Below are positions 24,301 to 36,700 of a stretch of DNA of 64,000 bases, one piece after another. The position numbers were made by a program, and so were the translations under genes. Under the pieces are notes generated by a model. It did no database searches. It saw only the letters and a list, made by a program, of their open reading frames with translations, and was not told the origin of the DNA. Each line of letters begins with the position of its first letter. Position 1 is the first letter of the stretch. Source of the stretch: Solanum dulcamara (Eukaryota > Streptophyta > Magnoliopsida > Solanales > Solanaceae); contig NC_077238.1 of assembly GCF_947179165.1 (NCBI RefSeq), positions 81,993,757 to 82,057,756 on the forward strand. Direction: 5' to 3'.

Positions 24301-25849
24301 CATAAAGGTAGGAAAACATCAACTTGTGAGTTTCCGACTAGTATGCACAAAGCATCAGCAATACATGTTCTTGTGTGTTCAACAATATGTCAAAGAAAGG
24401 GAAGAGACAGAGGATCTGCTTGGAGATTACTAGAGGCGGTATGTGTTACTTTCTAGTTTATTTTGGCCATAGAATGCTCTAGGTCATGCAAGTATGTTCT
24501 AGTGGACTTTTGCCATCATCCATAACGTTAGAGGATGCCGAAATTCTTTGAGGTCACTCAAAGATTTGGTGTTTGTATAGGTCAATTTAGAATATATAGT
24601 GAGCCAGACGAGGAGATCAGTAGTTTGATGGAGATTTGGTACTGCTACGGGTGTACATAAAGCTTGAAACATGTCGTTCCTTGGAGTGTAAATCATCATA
24701 AAGCCTTTGTAGCTTCTTTGGTTACTCTTTTGGTCTCTTTATGAGAGTCAATTACTTTACTAATCAAAAGAATCTCTTTGAAACTCAAGCCATGGAAAAC
24801 GTAATCGAGAGTTACTGCCCTAAGAGCCATTTCTGTTTTACTCCAGGAGAACTAGGAGTTGTTGAAAGTCTATCATATGAAGGTGGATTTTGCTCAGCTT
24901 AATCTCTAATGGAAGTACTTTTTTTGACTTACTGTGTGCGTTTATTGTGTTTAGAAGTAACATGATTTACATCATTTAATATTTATATGCAACGCCAAGA
25001 TCCCAAACAAAGTCCTCTTTAAGACATTTTCATGTTTCTCCTGAATGTGGTACAATTATCATCATCTCTTGGTGAAAGGAGAAAACGGTGTATTATCAGG
25101 TAAGAATTAGGAAGATATATCACTTGCTGCATTTGTTTTGTAATCTATTTAAGTATGAATGCCGGTAAATAGGGGTTGCAGAAAGCAGACTGTGCGCACT
25201 ACCACGTCAAAAAATCATCATGTCTGACACAATACAGGGGAAGCATGCCTGACATGTGGTCCAACTCGTTTGCAATTGAAGTGTAGTTAATTACTAATTG
25301 ATAGTACATTATTCAACAGTTGAACAAATGTGGAAGTATCATGTATTTTCTTGATCCAATTGTGTGATATGATTTAAAGGGATACCGTTAATAAGTTTGT
25401 TTTGAAATCGACATATGTTGCTTATATTGTTTTGTTCGTCATGTTATCAGTGTCTCCTCTGGTGTACTATAGAAAACTTTCAATCAATCATCTTCTGACT
25501 GCCTTGTGTATTTCATTGCCATAGATGCACAGTTTGCCTTTCTGAGTATCGGGAGGAAGATACTTTACGTATTTTGCCATTATGTGGACACTACTTCCAT
25601 GCCACATGCATCGACATATGGTTTCAGCAGCAATCTACTTGTCCTGTTTGTCGGATTTCCTTACGCGAGACTGCTGAGAACAAGTGCTGCTTGCAGCCCT
25701 TGTTTAGTTCAGCTTTTCGATCTCAATATACGATGGATACCCTGAATGTTAATTCGAACCAATGCTCGTCATCTGGGCAGAGGCATTCTTCAAGATTACA
25801 CGACAACCAGAGAACGAACCCCACTACAGCAAGTGCATCAAATGCATAA
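21301..25849 (+). CDS. RING-H2 membrane E3 ubiquitin ligase, ATL type
   Basis: A likely membrane-anchored E3 that passes ubiquitin from an E2 to unknown targets. Exons 21301-21459, 22443-22540 and 25525-25849 join in frame (193 aa). Residues about 6-27 form one membrane segment ([18 protein letters not shown]), followed by basic [19 protein letters not shown] stretch precedes the RING. The RING-H2 is canonical: C87-C90-C106-H108-H111-C114-C125-C128, with the conserved P126 and W118. The tail is Ser/Asn-rich. I placed the start at 21301; an in-frame ATG at 21196 would add 35 residues. The closest known plants proteins are ATL7/ATL58/ATL59-like, by memory of domain layout only. The second intron is about 3 kb. 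Confidence 0.88.
22027..22241 (+). mobile_element. tRNA-derived SINE in the RING-H2 intron
   Basis: The head has an A-box-like TGGCATAATGGTCAATGAAG and a B-box-like ATGTTCAAATTCC; the 3' end is A-rich (TTAAAAAAATAAAA). Flanking repeats AATTGCTTACTATATAATAT and AATTGCTTACTATATATAT lie at about 22008-22026 and 22242-22260. It is in intron 1 of the RING-H2 gene, sense orientation. Confidence 0.8.
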
Positions 25850-25998
25850 GCCTTTTCGCCACAAGAGTATAAACGGTGAAATTGGCAGACAAAAGGTATT
25901 TACAATGTTGTGCTGACATTCATCCAGGTATCCAGATTTTGCTCATCCCTTTTGTTAAGTATAGCAAGGTGATATCTATGTACCATAGACTCAATACG

Positions 25999-26052
25999 GT
26001 CCAGTCCTTCTTCAAACCCTGCAAATAGCGGGAGCTTAGTGCACTAGACAAC
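25999..26052 (+). mobile_element. SINE 3' remnant
   Basis: GGTCCAGTCCTTCTTCAAAC followed by CCTGCAAATAGCGGGAGCTT and AGTGCAC matches the 3' half of the SINE at 36636-36796. The head is missing. It falls in the likely 3' UTR of the RING-H2 gene. Confidence 0.55.
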
Positions 26053-26135
26053 CTGGACGGACTTTTTTTCATGGCAATTTTTTTTCTCTTTTTGTAAATA
26101 TAAGTTCAGTTTAGGTGGTAGCAGTCTTGTATACA

Positions 26136-26282
26136 GAGCCGGAGCTAGAGAGACGAAAGATCCAAATCTCTGTTCATTGGATAATTACACTGTATATATA
26201 AGGTTAAAATTTTTGTTTACTACGTTTATATAGTAGATAGATGATAAACTTTCTTGGTGAAAATTCTGTCTCCGTCATTGTA
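26136..26282. mobile_element. hAT-type MITE, decayed
   Basis: The ends AGAGCCGGAGCTAGAGAGAC and ATTCTGTCTCCGTCATTGTA are imperfect inverted repeats of the same type as those at 823-1008. No exact target duplication was identified. Confidence 0.5.
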
Positions 26283-26908
26283 GGTATAACAACCATTATT
26301 TTAGTTGATATAGATGTGTATATGCCTTTTTTTTCATTCATATTGGTGTGTTTGCTTGAATGAAAGAGACATTGCAATAAAGTAGCCACAAAAATTGATA
26401 GTAGTACATAAAGACTATTTATGGCAACAATAATTTTGAAGTTGTACTACTTCTTTTTGAAGTCAAGTAAGAAAAAAGGGAATAATAATGGCATATGATT
26501 ATTCTCATCTGTGACCGACGATTGCTGGCAAGAAGAAGCACAAAATAGTGAATAATTTTGTGTTGGTTTTTAATTTTTGTCTGTTAAGATAAATCGAGAC
26601 ATAAATTTATATTTTAGTATTATAATATCAATATCTCATAAGCTATGTCTCACGCCTTTAAAGAATTTATTTTACACTAGATACAAATTCAATTGCTAAC
26701 GATAAAAATCAAAAATCAGATCATTTAAAAGATAAATCGTGCAATTAATAGTGTGTTTTTTACCTCTTTTGTTAGAAGGGCCCTCTTGCATTTAACTTTT
26801 TGGGCAGGGCATAATGAAACTTTATTGTTGTCTTAATTAATATTAACGACTAACAAGAAACCAAACATAGGAAAAAAAAGACTTTGTTGACTTCATTTAA
26901 TGCCTCTC

Positions 26909-27172
26909 TGTTATAAAAGAAATTAACTTAGAAAATTAATAAGAGAGATAGTAAGAGAAAGAGAGAGGCAATTGAGAGAATTCTGATTTTTATGTATCTA
27001 TCTTTGCATCAAACATTGGCTATTTATAGCCATAGCAAAGCAACTATCAGCACACCATCGTTGACAAAAGAGAAAAAAATTTAGGAGAAAAGAGGGAAAA
27101 GGGGTTAGAAGGAAATAGTGGGTAGGGGAAAAGGGACGAAAGCGACATTCATACTTTTATTATTTTACAACA
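26909..27172 (-). repeat. 3' LTR of the copia element
   Basis: 264 bp with TG...CA ends. It carries the palindromic GGCTATAAATAGCC (TATA-box-like on the minus strand). It pairs with the LTR at 30986-31246. Confidence 0.93.
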
Positions 27173-27601
27173 CTCCCCCTTGGATGTCCATGTGAAGGAA
27201 AAACAAATTCTAATGAAAGTACAAATATATATAGTTATTCTGAACATCCATAGATGTTGTGCATCGTTGAAACCTTATTAGGAAAAACCAGTGGGAAAAA
27301 GCCTAGTGAAGAAAAAAGAGTACATACATCTGGTAATACGCCTTGAGTGTTGCCTCATTAAAAACCTTACCAGAAAAACCCAGTGGGACAAAATCTTGGT
27401 TAAGAAAAACAAGAATACAACGCGTATTTTACTCCCCCTGATGAAAACATCACTTAATAGCTCGAAGACGATGCATTCCAATTTTGTATCTCATTTTTTC
27501 AAAGGTTGAAGTCGACAATGCCTTGATAAACATATCCGCTAAATTGTCACTTGAACGAACTTGTTGGACATCTATTTCACCCTTCTTTTGAAGATCATGA
27601 G

Positions 27602-27832
27602 TTAAAATTTTTTTGGTGAAATATATTTTATTCTATCTCCTTTGATGTATCCTCCCTTCAATTGAGCTATACATGCAGTATTTTCTTCATACAATATTAT
27701 TGGAACGTCTCTTTTCAAAGAAAGGTCACTTATTTCTTGAATGTTTTGAGTCATTGATCTTAACCAAACGCATTCTCGACTTGCTTCATGGATGGCTATT
27801 ATCTCTACATGATTTGAGAAAGTGGAAACCAT
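27602..27832 (-). pseudogene. copia RNase H fragment
   Basis: It reads TFSNHVEIIAIHEASRECVWL, then LYEENTACIAQLKGGYIKGDRIKYISPKKF, the C-terminal copia RNase H region (E-A-x-x-E and D/ENxA-type motifs). The usual STxxAE active region is altered to HVEIIAI. It is a broken remnant of the element. Confidence 0.8.
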
Positions 27833-28029
27833 AGTTTGTTTTGTTGAACGCCATGATATAGCTGTACCACCACATGCAAATAAATAGCCTGTCTACGATC
27901 GACCATTATGGGGATCAGACAAATATCCCGCATCTGCGTAATAATCAACTGTGACGTGGATTCATTTGAGTAAAACAATCATTTATCAATGGTCCCTCGG
28001 AGGTATCTGAATATATGCTTAATTCCAAT

Positions 28030-28900
28030 CTAGTGTCTTCGCATTGGGGAATAACTAAATCTTACTAACAAGTTTACTGAGAAAGCTATATCTGATCTAG
28101 AATTATTGGCAAGATACATTAATGCATCAATTGCGCTAAGGTATGGTATTTCAGCACCAACAAGCTCTTCATCATTTTCATGAGGTCGAAATGGATATTT
28201 ATTAATATCAAGAGGTCTCACAACCATTGGGGTACTTAGTGGGTGTGCTTTATTCATGTAAAATCTCCTTAAAATATTTTCTGTATATGTTGATTGATGG
28301 ATAAATATCCCATTTGCAAAATGTTCAATTTGTAGACCAAGACAAAATTTTGTCTTTCCGAGGTCTTTCATTTCAAATTTCTTTTTCAGACATTTTACTG
28401 CCTTTGAAAGTTCTTCAGGAGTTTCGATAATATTCAAATCATGAACATATACTGCTATTATGACAAATTCAAAATCAAACCTTTTCATAAAGACACAAGG
28501 GTAAATTGGATCATTTTTATATCATTCTTTTAGCAAATATTCGCTAAGACGATTGTACCACATTCGCCCTGATTGTTTCAACTCGTATAAAGATTTTTGA
28601 AGTTTTATTGAACAAGTTTTTCGAGAATCTTTATATATTTCATACATTTTAAATTCTTGAGAAATTTTCATAAAAATATCCTTATCCAGATAACCATATA
28701 AATAGGTTGTAATGACATCCATCAAATGCATGCCAAGTTTTTTCATAAACTGCCAGATTTATAAAATACTTGAAAGTGATTGCATTCACCATAGGAGAAT
28801 ATGTTTTCATATAATCAATGTCGGGTCTTTGCAAAAAATTTTGTGCCATAAGTCGTACTTTATATCTTACGACTTTATTTTTCTCATTTCTTTTTCGCAC
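28030..28900 (-). pseudogene. copia reverse transcriptase, frameshifted
   Basis: Three overlapping frames together cover the RT: YKVRLMAQNFLQRPDIDY and TYSPMVNAITF; then DVITTYLYGYLDKDIFMKI and YELKQSGRMWYNRL; then VIIAVYVHDLNIIETP. The catalytic YVDD is YVHD, so one essential aspartate is lost. Stops separate the frames near 28500 and 28740. It cannot be active. Confidence 0.88.
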
Positions 28901-29823
28901 AAAGACTCAGTTGTACCCCACTGATTTTATACCTTCAGGTGTTCGGACTATCGGTCCGAAAACTTTGCGTTTTTCAAGCGAAGCTAATTCAACTTGAATT
29001 GCATCTTTCCATTTTGGCCAATCATTCCTCGTCTATATTCATCGACAAATTTTGGTTCAAGATCCTCATGTTGTTGCATTATTTCCATAGCAACATTATA
29101 AGCAAAACTATTGTCGACAATTATATTATTTTGGTTTCGTATTTTTTCTGATGAGACATAATTTATCAGAATTTCTTTATCATTTTCAGGCGCCTTAACC
29201 TCTTCCAAGGTTTTATCAATTGTTATGTATCTCGCTCTTCTTGAGCAGGTTCCGGCATATCATGACCATCTTGATTGTTTGCTCCTTTTTTTTCCGAGGA
29301 TTTTTATCTTTGGAACCGATCGATCTACCACGTTTTAAATGTGGTTTAGACTCATTTGCATTAATTAATTGTCCTACTGGGACATCAACTCGAATTGGAG
29401 CATTAACAACTGGGATATGAGATTTAGTAACTCTTGATAGGTCAGTGAATGCATTTGACAATTGATTTGCAATATTTTGCAAATGAATTATCTTTTGAAC
29501 TTTCAGTTCACATTTATTTGTACGAGGATCTAAATGAGATAGTGATAATGCATTCTAATGTATTTCCCTTTTCAGCTGCTTACTTTCTCTCCCTAATGCT
29601 GGGTATACTAATTCATCAAAATGACAATCAACAAATCTTGCGGTAAATAAATCTCCAGTCATAGGTTCCAAATATTTTATGATAAAAGAAGATTCATACC
29701 CAACATATATCCCCAATCTTCTTTGGGGTCCCATCTTTGTGCGTTGTAGTGGAGCAATCTGAACATATACTGCACACCAAAATATTCTAAGATGGAAAAT
29801 ATTTGGCTCCTGCCAAAAGTCAA

Positions 29824-30339
29824 TTATAATGGGGAGATTTTATGATAATTCGTGGGTCTGATCCGCACTAGACTTGCTGCATGCAAAATAACATGACCCC
29901 ATAATGAAATGGAAAGTTTTGTTTTCATAAATATTGGTCTAGTAATTAATTGAAGACATTTAATCAATGATTCTGCTAGACCATTTTGAGTATGAACATG
30001 AGCAACCGAATGTTCAACTTTTATCCCAGTGGACAAACAATAATCATTAAATACCTTAAATGTGAACTCACCAGCATTATCAAGACGAATTGTCTTTATT
30101 GCATATTCTGAAAATTGTGCTCTTAACTTAATTATTTGAGTAAGTAATCTCACAAATGCCATATTACGAATTGATAATAAGCATACGTGTGACCATCTTG
30201 TAGAAGCATCTATTAAAACCATATAATATTTAAATGGTCCACATGATGGGTGAATGAGCCCACATATATCACCCTGTATACGTTCCAGAAATGTTAGGGA
30301 GTCAATGTTCACTTTAATTACTGATGGTCTAGTAATCAA
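29824..30339 (-). pseudogene. copia integrase core fragment
   Basis: A 171-codon frame has the DDE order: GDICGLIHPSCGPFKYYMV and LIDASTRW, then IRLDNAGEF, then HTQNGLAESLIK. The fold is recognisable, but the frame is closed before the linker to RT and after the zinc-finger region. Confidence 0.85.
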
Positions 30340-30716
30340 TTTGCTATTCTTTAAATTGAAGAATCTTTTGGTTCTTCAAAGAGTGTTCATGTGAACTCTC
30401 AATTATTTTGCGCATCATATTAGAATCGGGATGGCCCAACCGGTCATGCCAAATAATAAAATCATTTGAGTTAGTAAATCATAAAGGTTTACTATGACAT
30501 GCGTTTCAACCATGCTAATACTTGTGAAGTATAAGCCGGATGAAAGAGTGGATAACTTTTCAAGTATAAACTTTTTGCCTGACATCATTGTAATAATGTA
30601 AAGATATTCATTCTTTTTATCATTTGTAGTCTCAATATGATAACCATTTTGACGAATGTCTTTGAAACTTAATAAATTTCTTTGAGACTTACTACAATAT
30701 AATGCTTCATTAATTG

Positions 30717-30929
30717 TTAAATTTGTTCCTCTGACAAGTACAACTTTAGCTCTCCGGATCCTTCAATTAATCTTGTACTATCAGATATTTTATTAACATT
30801 AACTTCTTTCATAATCAAATAAGAGAAATATTTTTTATCTCTTAAAATAATGTGTGTTGTGATACTATCAATAAGACACATATTATCATATTTGATGTTG
30901 GATCCAACTGATGACTGGAAAATTTCCAT
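30717..30929 (-). pseudogene. copia protease-like fragment
   Basis: CLIDSITTHIILRDKKYFSYL corresponds to the copia aspartic protease start, normally DSATTH. It lies only about 60 bp from the LTR, so gag is deleted. Confidence 0.75.
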
Positions 30930-30985
30930 ATTCTGATATAGGAGTTAATTTATCTAAAAAAAATTAGAATTTCGTGCTGACAACG

Positions 30986-31246
30986 TGTTATAAAAGAAAT
31001 TAACTTAGCAAATTAATAAGAAAGATAATAAGAGAAATAGAGACAATTGAGAGAATTATGATTTTTATGTATCTATCTTTGCATTAAACATTGGCTATTT
31101 ATAGCCATGACAAAGTAACTATCAACACACCATCGTTGACAAAAGAGGAAAAAATTAGGAGAAAAGAGGAAAAAGGGATTAAAAGAAAATAGTAGATAGG
31201 AGAAAAGGGACGAAAGCAATATCCATACTTTTATTATTTTACAACA
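30986..31246 (-). repeat. 5' LTR of the copia element
   Basis: 261 bp, same ends as the LTR at 26909-27172. Many differences between the two are G on the left and A here (plus strand). It adjoins the CYP77A 3' side. Confidence 0.93.
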
Positions 31247-31419
31247 CTCTCAATTTTTTAGTAGTACTATAAAACAACAACAACAACAACAATAATAATA
31301 ATAGACAGTAATAATATCTATAAAGGTCATAAAATACAAAACTTAAACCCCACCACCCAAAAAAAAAAGTCTACAAAAGTAAATAACAAAATATATTAAA
31401 CTAATTATAAAAAAACCAC

Positions 31420-33742
31420 TTAGATTCTTGGTTTAATTTTAGCTCTTAGAGTATTTTTCATCACAACAGTAAATTCCAATTTTTCAGTAAAATCCACTCG
31501 GGTATTTTCCGGGTCGGACCATTCGAATTCTTGAATCAATCGGGCCAACATTAAACTGACATGTACCGTTGCCATATTCAAACCGGGGCAAATCCTCCGG
31601 CCCATACCAAACGGTATCATTTTCACACCCGATATACCCGTCATATCCGCATCCTCCTTGCCCAGAAAAAACCTATCCGGGTCAAACTTCTCGGGTTCGG
31701 ACCATAAATTCGGGTCATCCGAAATCCCGGGTAAGAAAATTTCCACATTCACATCCGTGGGTATATCATACCCACCCAATATAGCTGGCTCCGTTACTGC
31801 ATGGGTCAATGACATGTACGTAGGCGGATGCTTACGTAATAATTCTTTTATCACCGCGTTTAAATATGGCATTTTTTCTATATCTTTTTCATCGACTTTA
31901 TTTTCTCCAACAGTATTTTTTATTTCTTCATACAATCGCGATTGTATATTTGGATTTTCGATAATTCTCCCTATGGCCCATTCTATCGCTGTCGCCGTTG
32001 TGTCCGTCCCTCCGTTAAGAAATTCCGAACATAATGTGACTAGTTCTGGATTCGTCGGGGCTGAATTTCTACCTGTTTTAAATAATTAAAAAAATAGAAA
32101 TAACAAAATTAAAGATAATTAGAACTCAAATTTTGAAGAGAAAACGACTTTTCTTAAAAATATAAGTAAAAATATAAGTGCCTTCAAGATAAACAAATCG
32201 ATTGTGTTATGCAAATTAACTTAATTAGAAAGACAAATCTAGAATTTGAGCTTTATGGATTCTAAATTCTAACAATTTATTGAATTTTAAATTTATAACT
32301 TATACGTATTTAATTTTAAACCAAAGCTACTAAATGGTACATCCCACTCTTATCACTTCTCATAGAAAGCTTGAATTTATAGTTGAAAAAAAGTTATTCT
32401 AAATAGTCATCTTATTTCATACTCCCATTAAATTTTAAATTTAAATTCAAACATTCAAATAAAATTGAAATTACCAAATCTTTTACTGTAATATATAAAA
32501 ACCTCAAATCTCATTTTCAGAAAGACTTTTTTTGTCGTATACTAAATTTACTATCTTAAACATGCTATCAAATTTTTACAACTATAAAAGCATGTCATTA
32601 AAGGAAAAAGAGTATAAAGAGATGTCTTTTAAAGACAAGACTAATTAAAAAGAAAAAAGAAAAACTACATCAACAATAATAACAGACATAATCTAATTTC
32701 ACTAATGAGATTTAAAGATAATAGTGTGTATGCAGTTTTATTCCTAGTGAGACTAGCTGTTTTTGAGAGAACCTCAATTCAAGTAACGTATTGTATACAA
32801 AACAAATATAATAACAAAGAAATCATACTAAAAAAATAACAAATAATACGATAACGTACCTTCAATTTTGAGATCAAAAAGTGTGTCAAGGTATGAAAAT
32901 GAGGCAGCAGTTTTATCACATTCTGGACTTTGTAGAATGTTCTTACGTTTTTCAATAAATGGCACAATTGTTTCAATTTGTTGTTTTCTAACATCCATGG
33001 CCCGTTTTCTTTGTTTAGAGAAAAAGGGGCTCAAAATTGGTAAATAATCATCCAATCTTGGATCAAGAACAATCAACACACTTTTCATCATTTGATCAAT
33101 CATTTCAATCGTTTTTTCATCCATTTCGACTCCAAAACAAATTGCCAGAAGAATGCAAAAGACGGCAAATCGAGCGTTTTTCAACACCCAAACGACGCCG
33201 TCATTTGCATCCGCTTCAGCCCGAATTTTCTCTATCATTTTGTCCATAGCGGATTGCCGTACGGCCCGAAATTCCTTAAGCTTTATAGAGCTAAGCCCGT
33301 TTTGGACCATATTTTTCCGCAATGACCTCCAAACCGGCCCGTATACAGCCGCGTTGACAGTAAACTTGTCGCAGCTAAATACGGTCCTGGTCGGATTTTC
33401 GCGAGGCCTGCTCGCGAAAACCTGACCCTTCTGGACTAGTGCTTCGTGGACTAAGTCCGCGCTGCTGACAATGATCATGGTCCTCGTACCCATTCTAAGG
33501 GTGAAAATGGGACCGTACTTCTGACGAAGCTCTCGCATGATCTGGAACCACGGTTTTCCAGATCGTGCGACTTGTAAAAGGTTACCGACTACCGGCCATC
33601 CCGGTGGACCGGGAGGTAATTTTAGTTTTTTTGATTTGTTTTTTTGGGTTAACAAGTAAATTAGGCTAGAAATAACAAAGGCTAAAATAGTGAAAATGAG
33701 ATGATAATAAGGGGAAAGTGAAGAAGTTGAGAAAGAATCCAT
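31420..33742 (-). CDS. CYP77A: Cytochrome P450 CYP77A, complete
   Basis: Membrane-bound ER monooxygenase. CYP77A enzymes of other plants hydroxylate or epoxidise mid-chain positions of C16/C18 fatty acids, supplying cutin monomers. Exon 1 (32860-33742) and exon 2 (31420-32072) join in phase for 511 aa, the length I recall for eggplant CYP77A2. Visible are an N-terminal anchor (HLIFTILAFVISSLIYLL), the proline hinge LPPGPPGWPVVGNLL, the I-helix GGTDTT at 315-320, ELLR (ExxR) at 371-374, FDPDRF, and the haem loop FGMGRRICPG at 449-458 with the cysteine ligand C456. The ATG at 33742 is chosen because the extension above it has no ATG. The copia element ends only 169 bp beyond the stop codon. Confidence 0.95.
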
Positions 33743-33784
33743 TGGGAAAAAAAGAGAAGAAAATAGTGCTATTTTTTCTCTCAA

Positions 33785-36700
33785 TATTCTTTAATGTTTG
33801 TTTGACAAAAAAAGAGAAAATTTTGAGTATAAAAAGAGGAAGAAAGCTTGAAAATATAGGTGGGGGATAGGGAAATAATTAATAAGGCACTTCATCAACA
33901 AAAGAGAGAACTGTGGGCGTTAATTAATGCAAGTAAAGATTATTACATATCATTAATGATCGCGTGAGATGGATTAAATTCTTTTATTTTTATTTAAAAA
34001 TATCGAATTTAAGTCGTGTAAATGAAAAAGATCTTAGCATATATAGGAAGTGTGTGATTCTCCTTTTAATGGACAATTCGCAATGTGAATCAGGTTCAGT
34101 ATATCAAAGCTTAAAGCACGTAAAATATCAAGTGAAAAAATAAAAAATAAAAAATATGATTGTGTAAATTAATAGTGTAAAAATATTTACATAATCGATT
34201 ATTTAAAAAAGTGGTTGCATATCTTTTTTTTTAATCAATAAGACCCAAGGGTCATTTTATATATTGAATTCAAAAGTGGTTGCATATCGGTTTCATTCTG
34301 TGACATAATTTGAATCTAATATAAAATTTAAGAAATAAATAAATTTATTAGAGCTATATGGCATTTATATGAAACTTATTCCGTTAAACATGATGTTAGG
34401 ATATTTTAGACTAATATCTTCTCATTAATCACATTAGATATTTTTTTTGGACTATATTATCTTCTCATTAATCTCATTAAGATTAAAACCGAAACTGAAA
34501 AGTTAATAATTTTTATATTAAAAAGTGTGCATAGTGTCACATATTAGAAACATAGACTTTTTCTACCGCGAATTAATATTGTTATAAAATATAATTTTTT
34601 TTTATCAATTTTTCATCGAATCAATTCACTAGAAATCGCATAGTTGAAAACAAATTCTTACTGAAATACTGAAAAACTTTCTAATTTTTTTCGTGTGAAA
34701 ACACACTATTTTTTTTAACCGATTCAATCTAACTATCTGTGCAAACTGCAAACAGCCACTAAATATTTTCAAGTGGAAATTTTTAATAGGAAAATAGTGA
34801 CTTTATAGTACCAATGTTAGAATAAAAGGTATTACTAAAACGGATAAGTAATTTAATTTTAAAAAATAAGAATTAGCGACAAACAAATATTATCGTTAAA
34901 TATCAAAATTACAGAGTAACGATTAGTTTCATAACTATTTTTAATGATAAAATACACTTATAATATAGAAAAAGTTATTCCCATAATTAATTATTTTTAT
35001 ATGACTTGAATTCAATATTACATATGGATGAAAAAGATGGGATGGGAAAACGGTGGAGTTGGGAGTCAAGAATATCTGTACAACCACCTCCTAATACTCA
35101 CTAAATTTGGACCAGGAAATATTAATTAAGACATGACAAAAATGAAAAAATATGGAGTGTTGACTTTAAAAAAACATTTATGTACCATGCATGGCATTTT
35201 GTGCACAAACTTTTACTTCCTCAATTTATTTTTGATTTGATATATCGAAAATACTTTTTATTCTTTTTATTTGTCTGATTTTTTAGGGGCCAAGCGATAT
35301 GAATTTTCGTCAATAGTTTAAGATGTATCTTTTCATCAAATTAATATGAGGAAAAATTGTAATTTATAGTAGATTTCGTATAGTTTTTAGATATCTAAAT
35401 TTAAGAAGTCGGTTAAACTGATTTTTAAAAGTAAAAAGTGACAATTATTTTGAAATGGAGGAAATAGTAACTAATAAAATGAATTTATTATATTATCCTT
35501 TGAATATATAATAAATTCAATATTTTGAGAAAGGATAATAGTTAATAGTAAACGTAAATTAGAAATTAAGTGATAAATTATCTCTTGATTTATCAAACTG
35601 AACAAGTAAAAATCGATATTTATTTTTAGTACAATAAAAAAAGTAAAAATAAAGGAAAAAAGTACTATAAATATAAAATGAAACGAAGGAGTAGCTTTTT
35701 ATCATAAATAGGAAGGTGAAAGTTATCATCAAGATTGTGGCGGGATGAATATATTTTTTCTATTCTTAATTAAAAATTTTGAATCAAAATCTTGTGTATA
35801 AAAAACAAATTCAATTCTAAGTTCTTCCCACTTTAATAAATCTTAGCCTTAGCTTTAATATTTAAGGAAAACAATTATGTTTTTTTTTTCTTGATAGAAA
35901 GGAATTTGCAAGAACCCCAAGTCCCCAACTTATTCTCTTTATTAATGAGTTTAGTTTTGAAATGATATAATATATGTGGCAAATCATAATAAATCACCAT
36001 GATGATATTAAATTTTCATATGTTAAAGATATTTTCACCTTTTTTGGTTATGAAATTAAAAAGTTGTCTTTTCAGTATTATAAACACTAGATATGATATT
36101 ACATGAGTTACTTCATTTTGTTGCTGTCAAAAATTTGTCTGTCCTTTGCCTAACAAAAGTCCAAATAGTGATCTTCTGCATTTAATAATAACCAATTTTA
36201 TTGTTGTAACTTGTAAGTTGCAACTCAGCCTAAATCCTTGTTATTTTTAATTTATTGGGGAAACTCATTAAAAATCAAATTAACTTTTAGTAGACTATTA
36301 ATTGGTGTGCACTCTATTATTGTTTTCATAATTGAACATTGATAATACAATTATTTGTTGTACTTTCCATTTAAAAATATATGCTTAATTAGTAAGTTGG
36401 ACTATATCAATGGTGAAATCAGATTTTTTTTGTTTCAAATATATTCAGAGAAAGAGATTTTCTTCCTAGCTAGAATTTCAAGTCGATTTGACAATCGAGA
36501 TTTAATATCTATTACATATACATAAAAATTACTTGATCTTATATATAGTATAATTTTCGACAAAAGATATTCGGATGAACCCCTTACAACTTGTGCCTCT
36601 AAACTTGCCCCTGCTATCGAGCTACTAGTATTACTGGTAAAGTTGTTGCCATGTGATCAGGAGGTCACGGGTTCAAGCCTTGGAAACAGCCTCTGACAGA

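Larger units (their letters stand above)
25850..26908. other. 3' region of the RING-H2 gene and spacer
   Basis: It holds a SINE remnant (25999-26052) and a decayed hAT-type MITE (about 26136-26282). No other gene is seen before the copia element at 26909. Confidence 0.45.
26909..31246 (-). mobile_element. Ty1-copia LTR retrotransposon, defective, gag lost
   Basis: LTRs lie at 26909-27172 and 30986-31246, each running TGTTATAAAAG to TTTTACAACA on the plus strand. The 5-bp target duplication CTCTC is at 26904-26908 and 31247-31251. Read on the minus strand, sequence after the 5' LTR (ACGTTGTCAGCACGA) is in the primer-binding position, and AAGGGGGAG before the 3' LTR is the polypurine tract. 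The inside (about 3.8 kb) goes almost directly into a protease-like segment, then integrase, reverse transcriptase and RNase H, the copia order. The gag region is absent, and the frames are broken by stops and shifts. The LTRs differ at roughly twenty or more sites, so the insertion is not recent. Confidence 0.95.

Noticed and set aside
31658..32089. 143-codon plus-strand frame and other plus-strand frames at 33037-33425
   Set aside because: They are antisense shadows of CYP77A exons.
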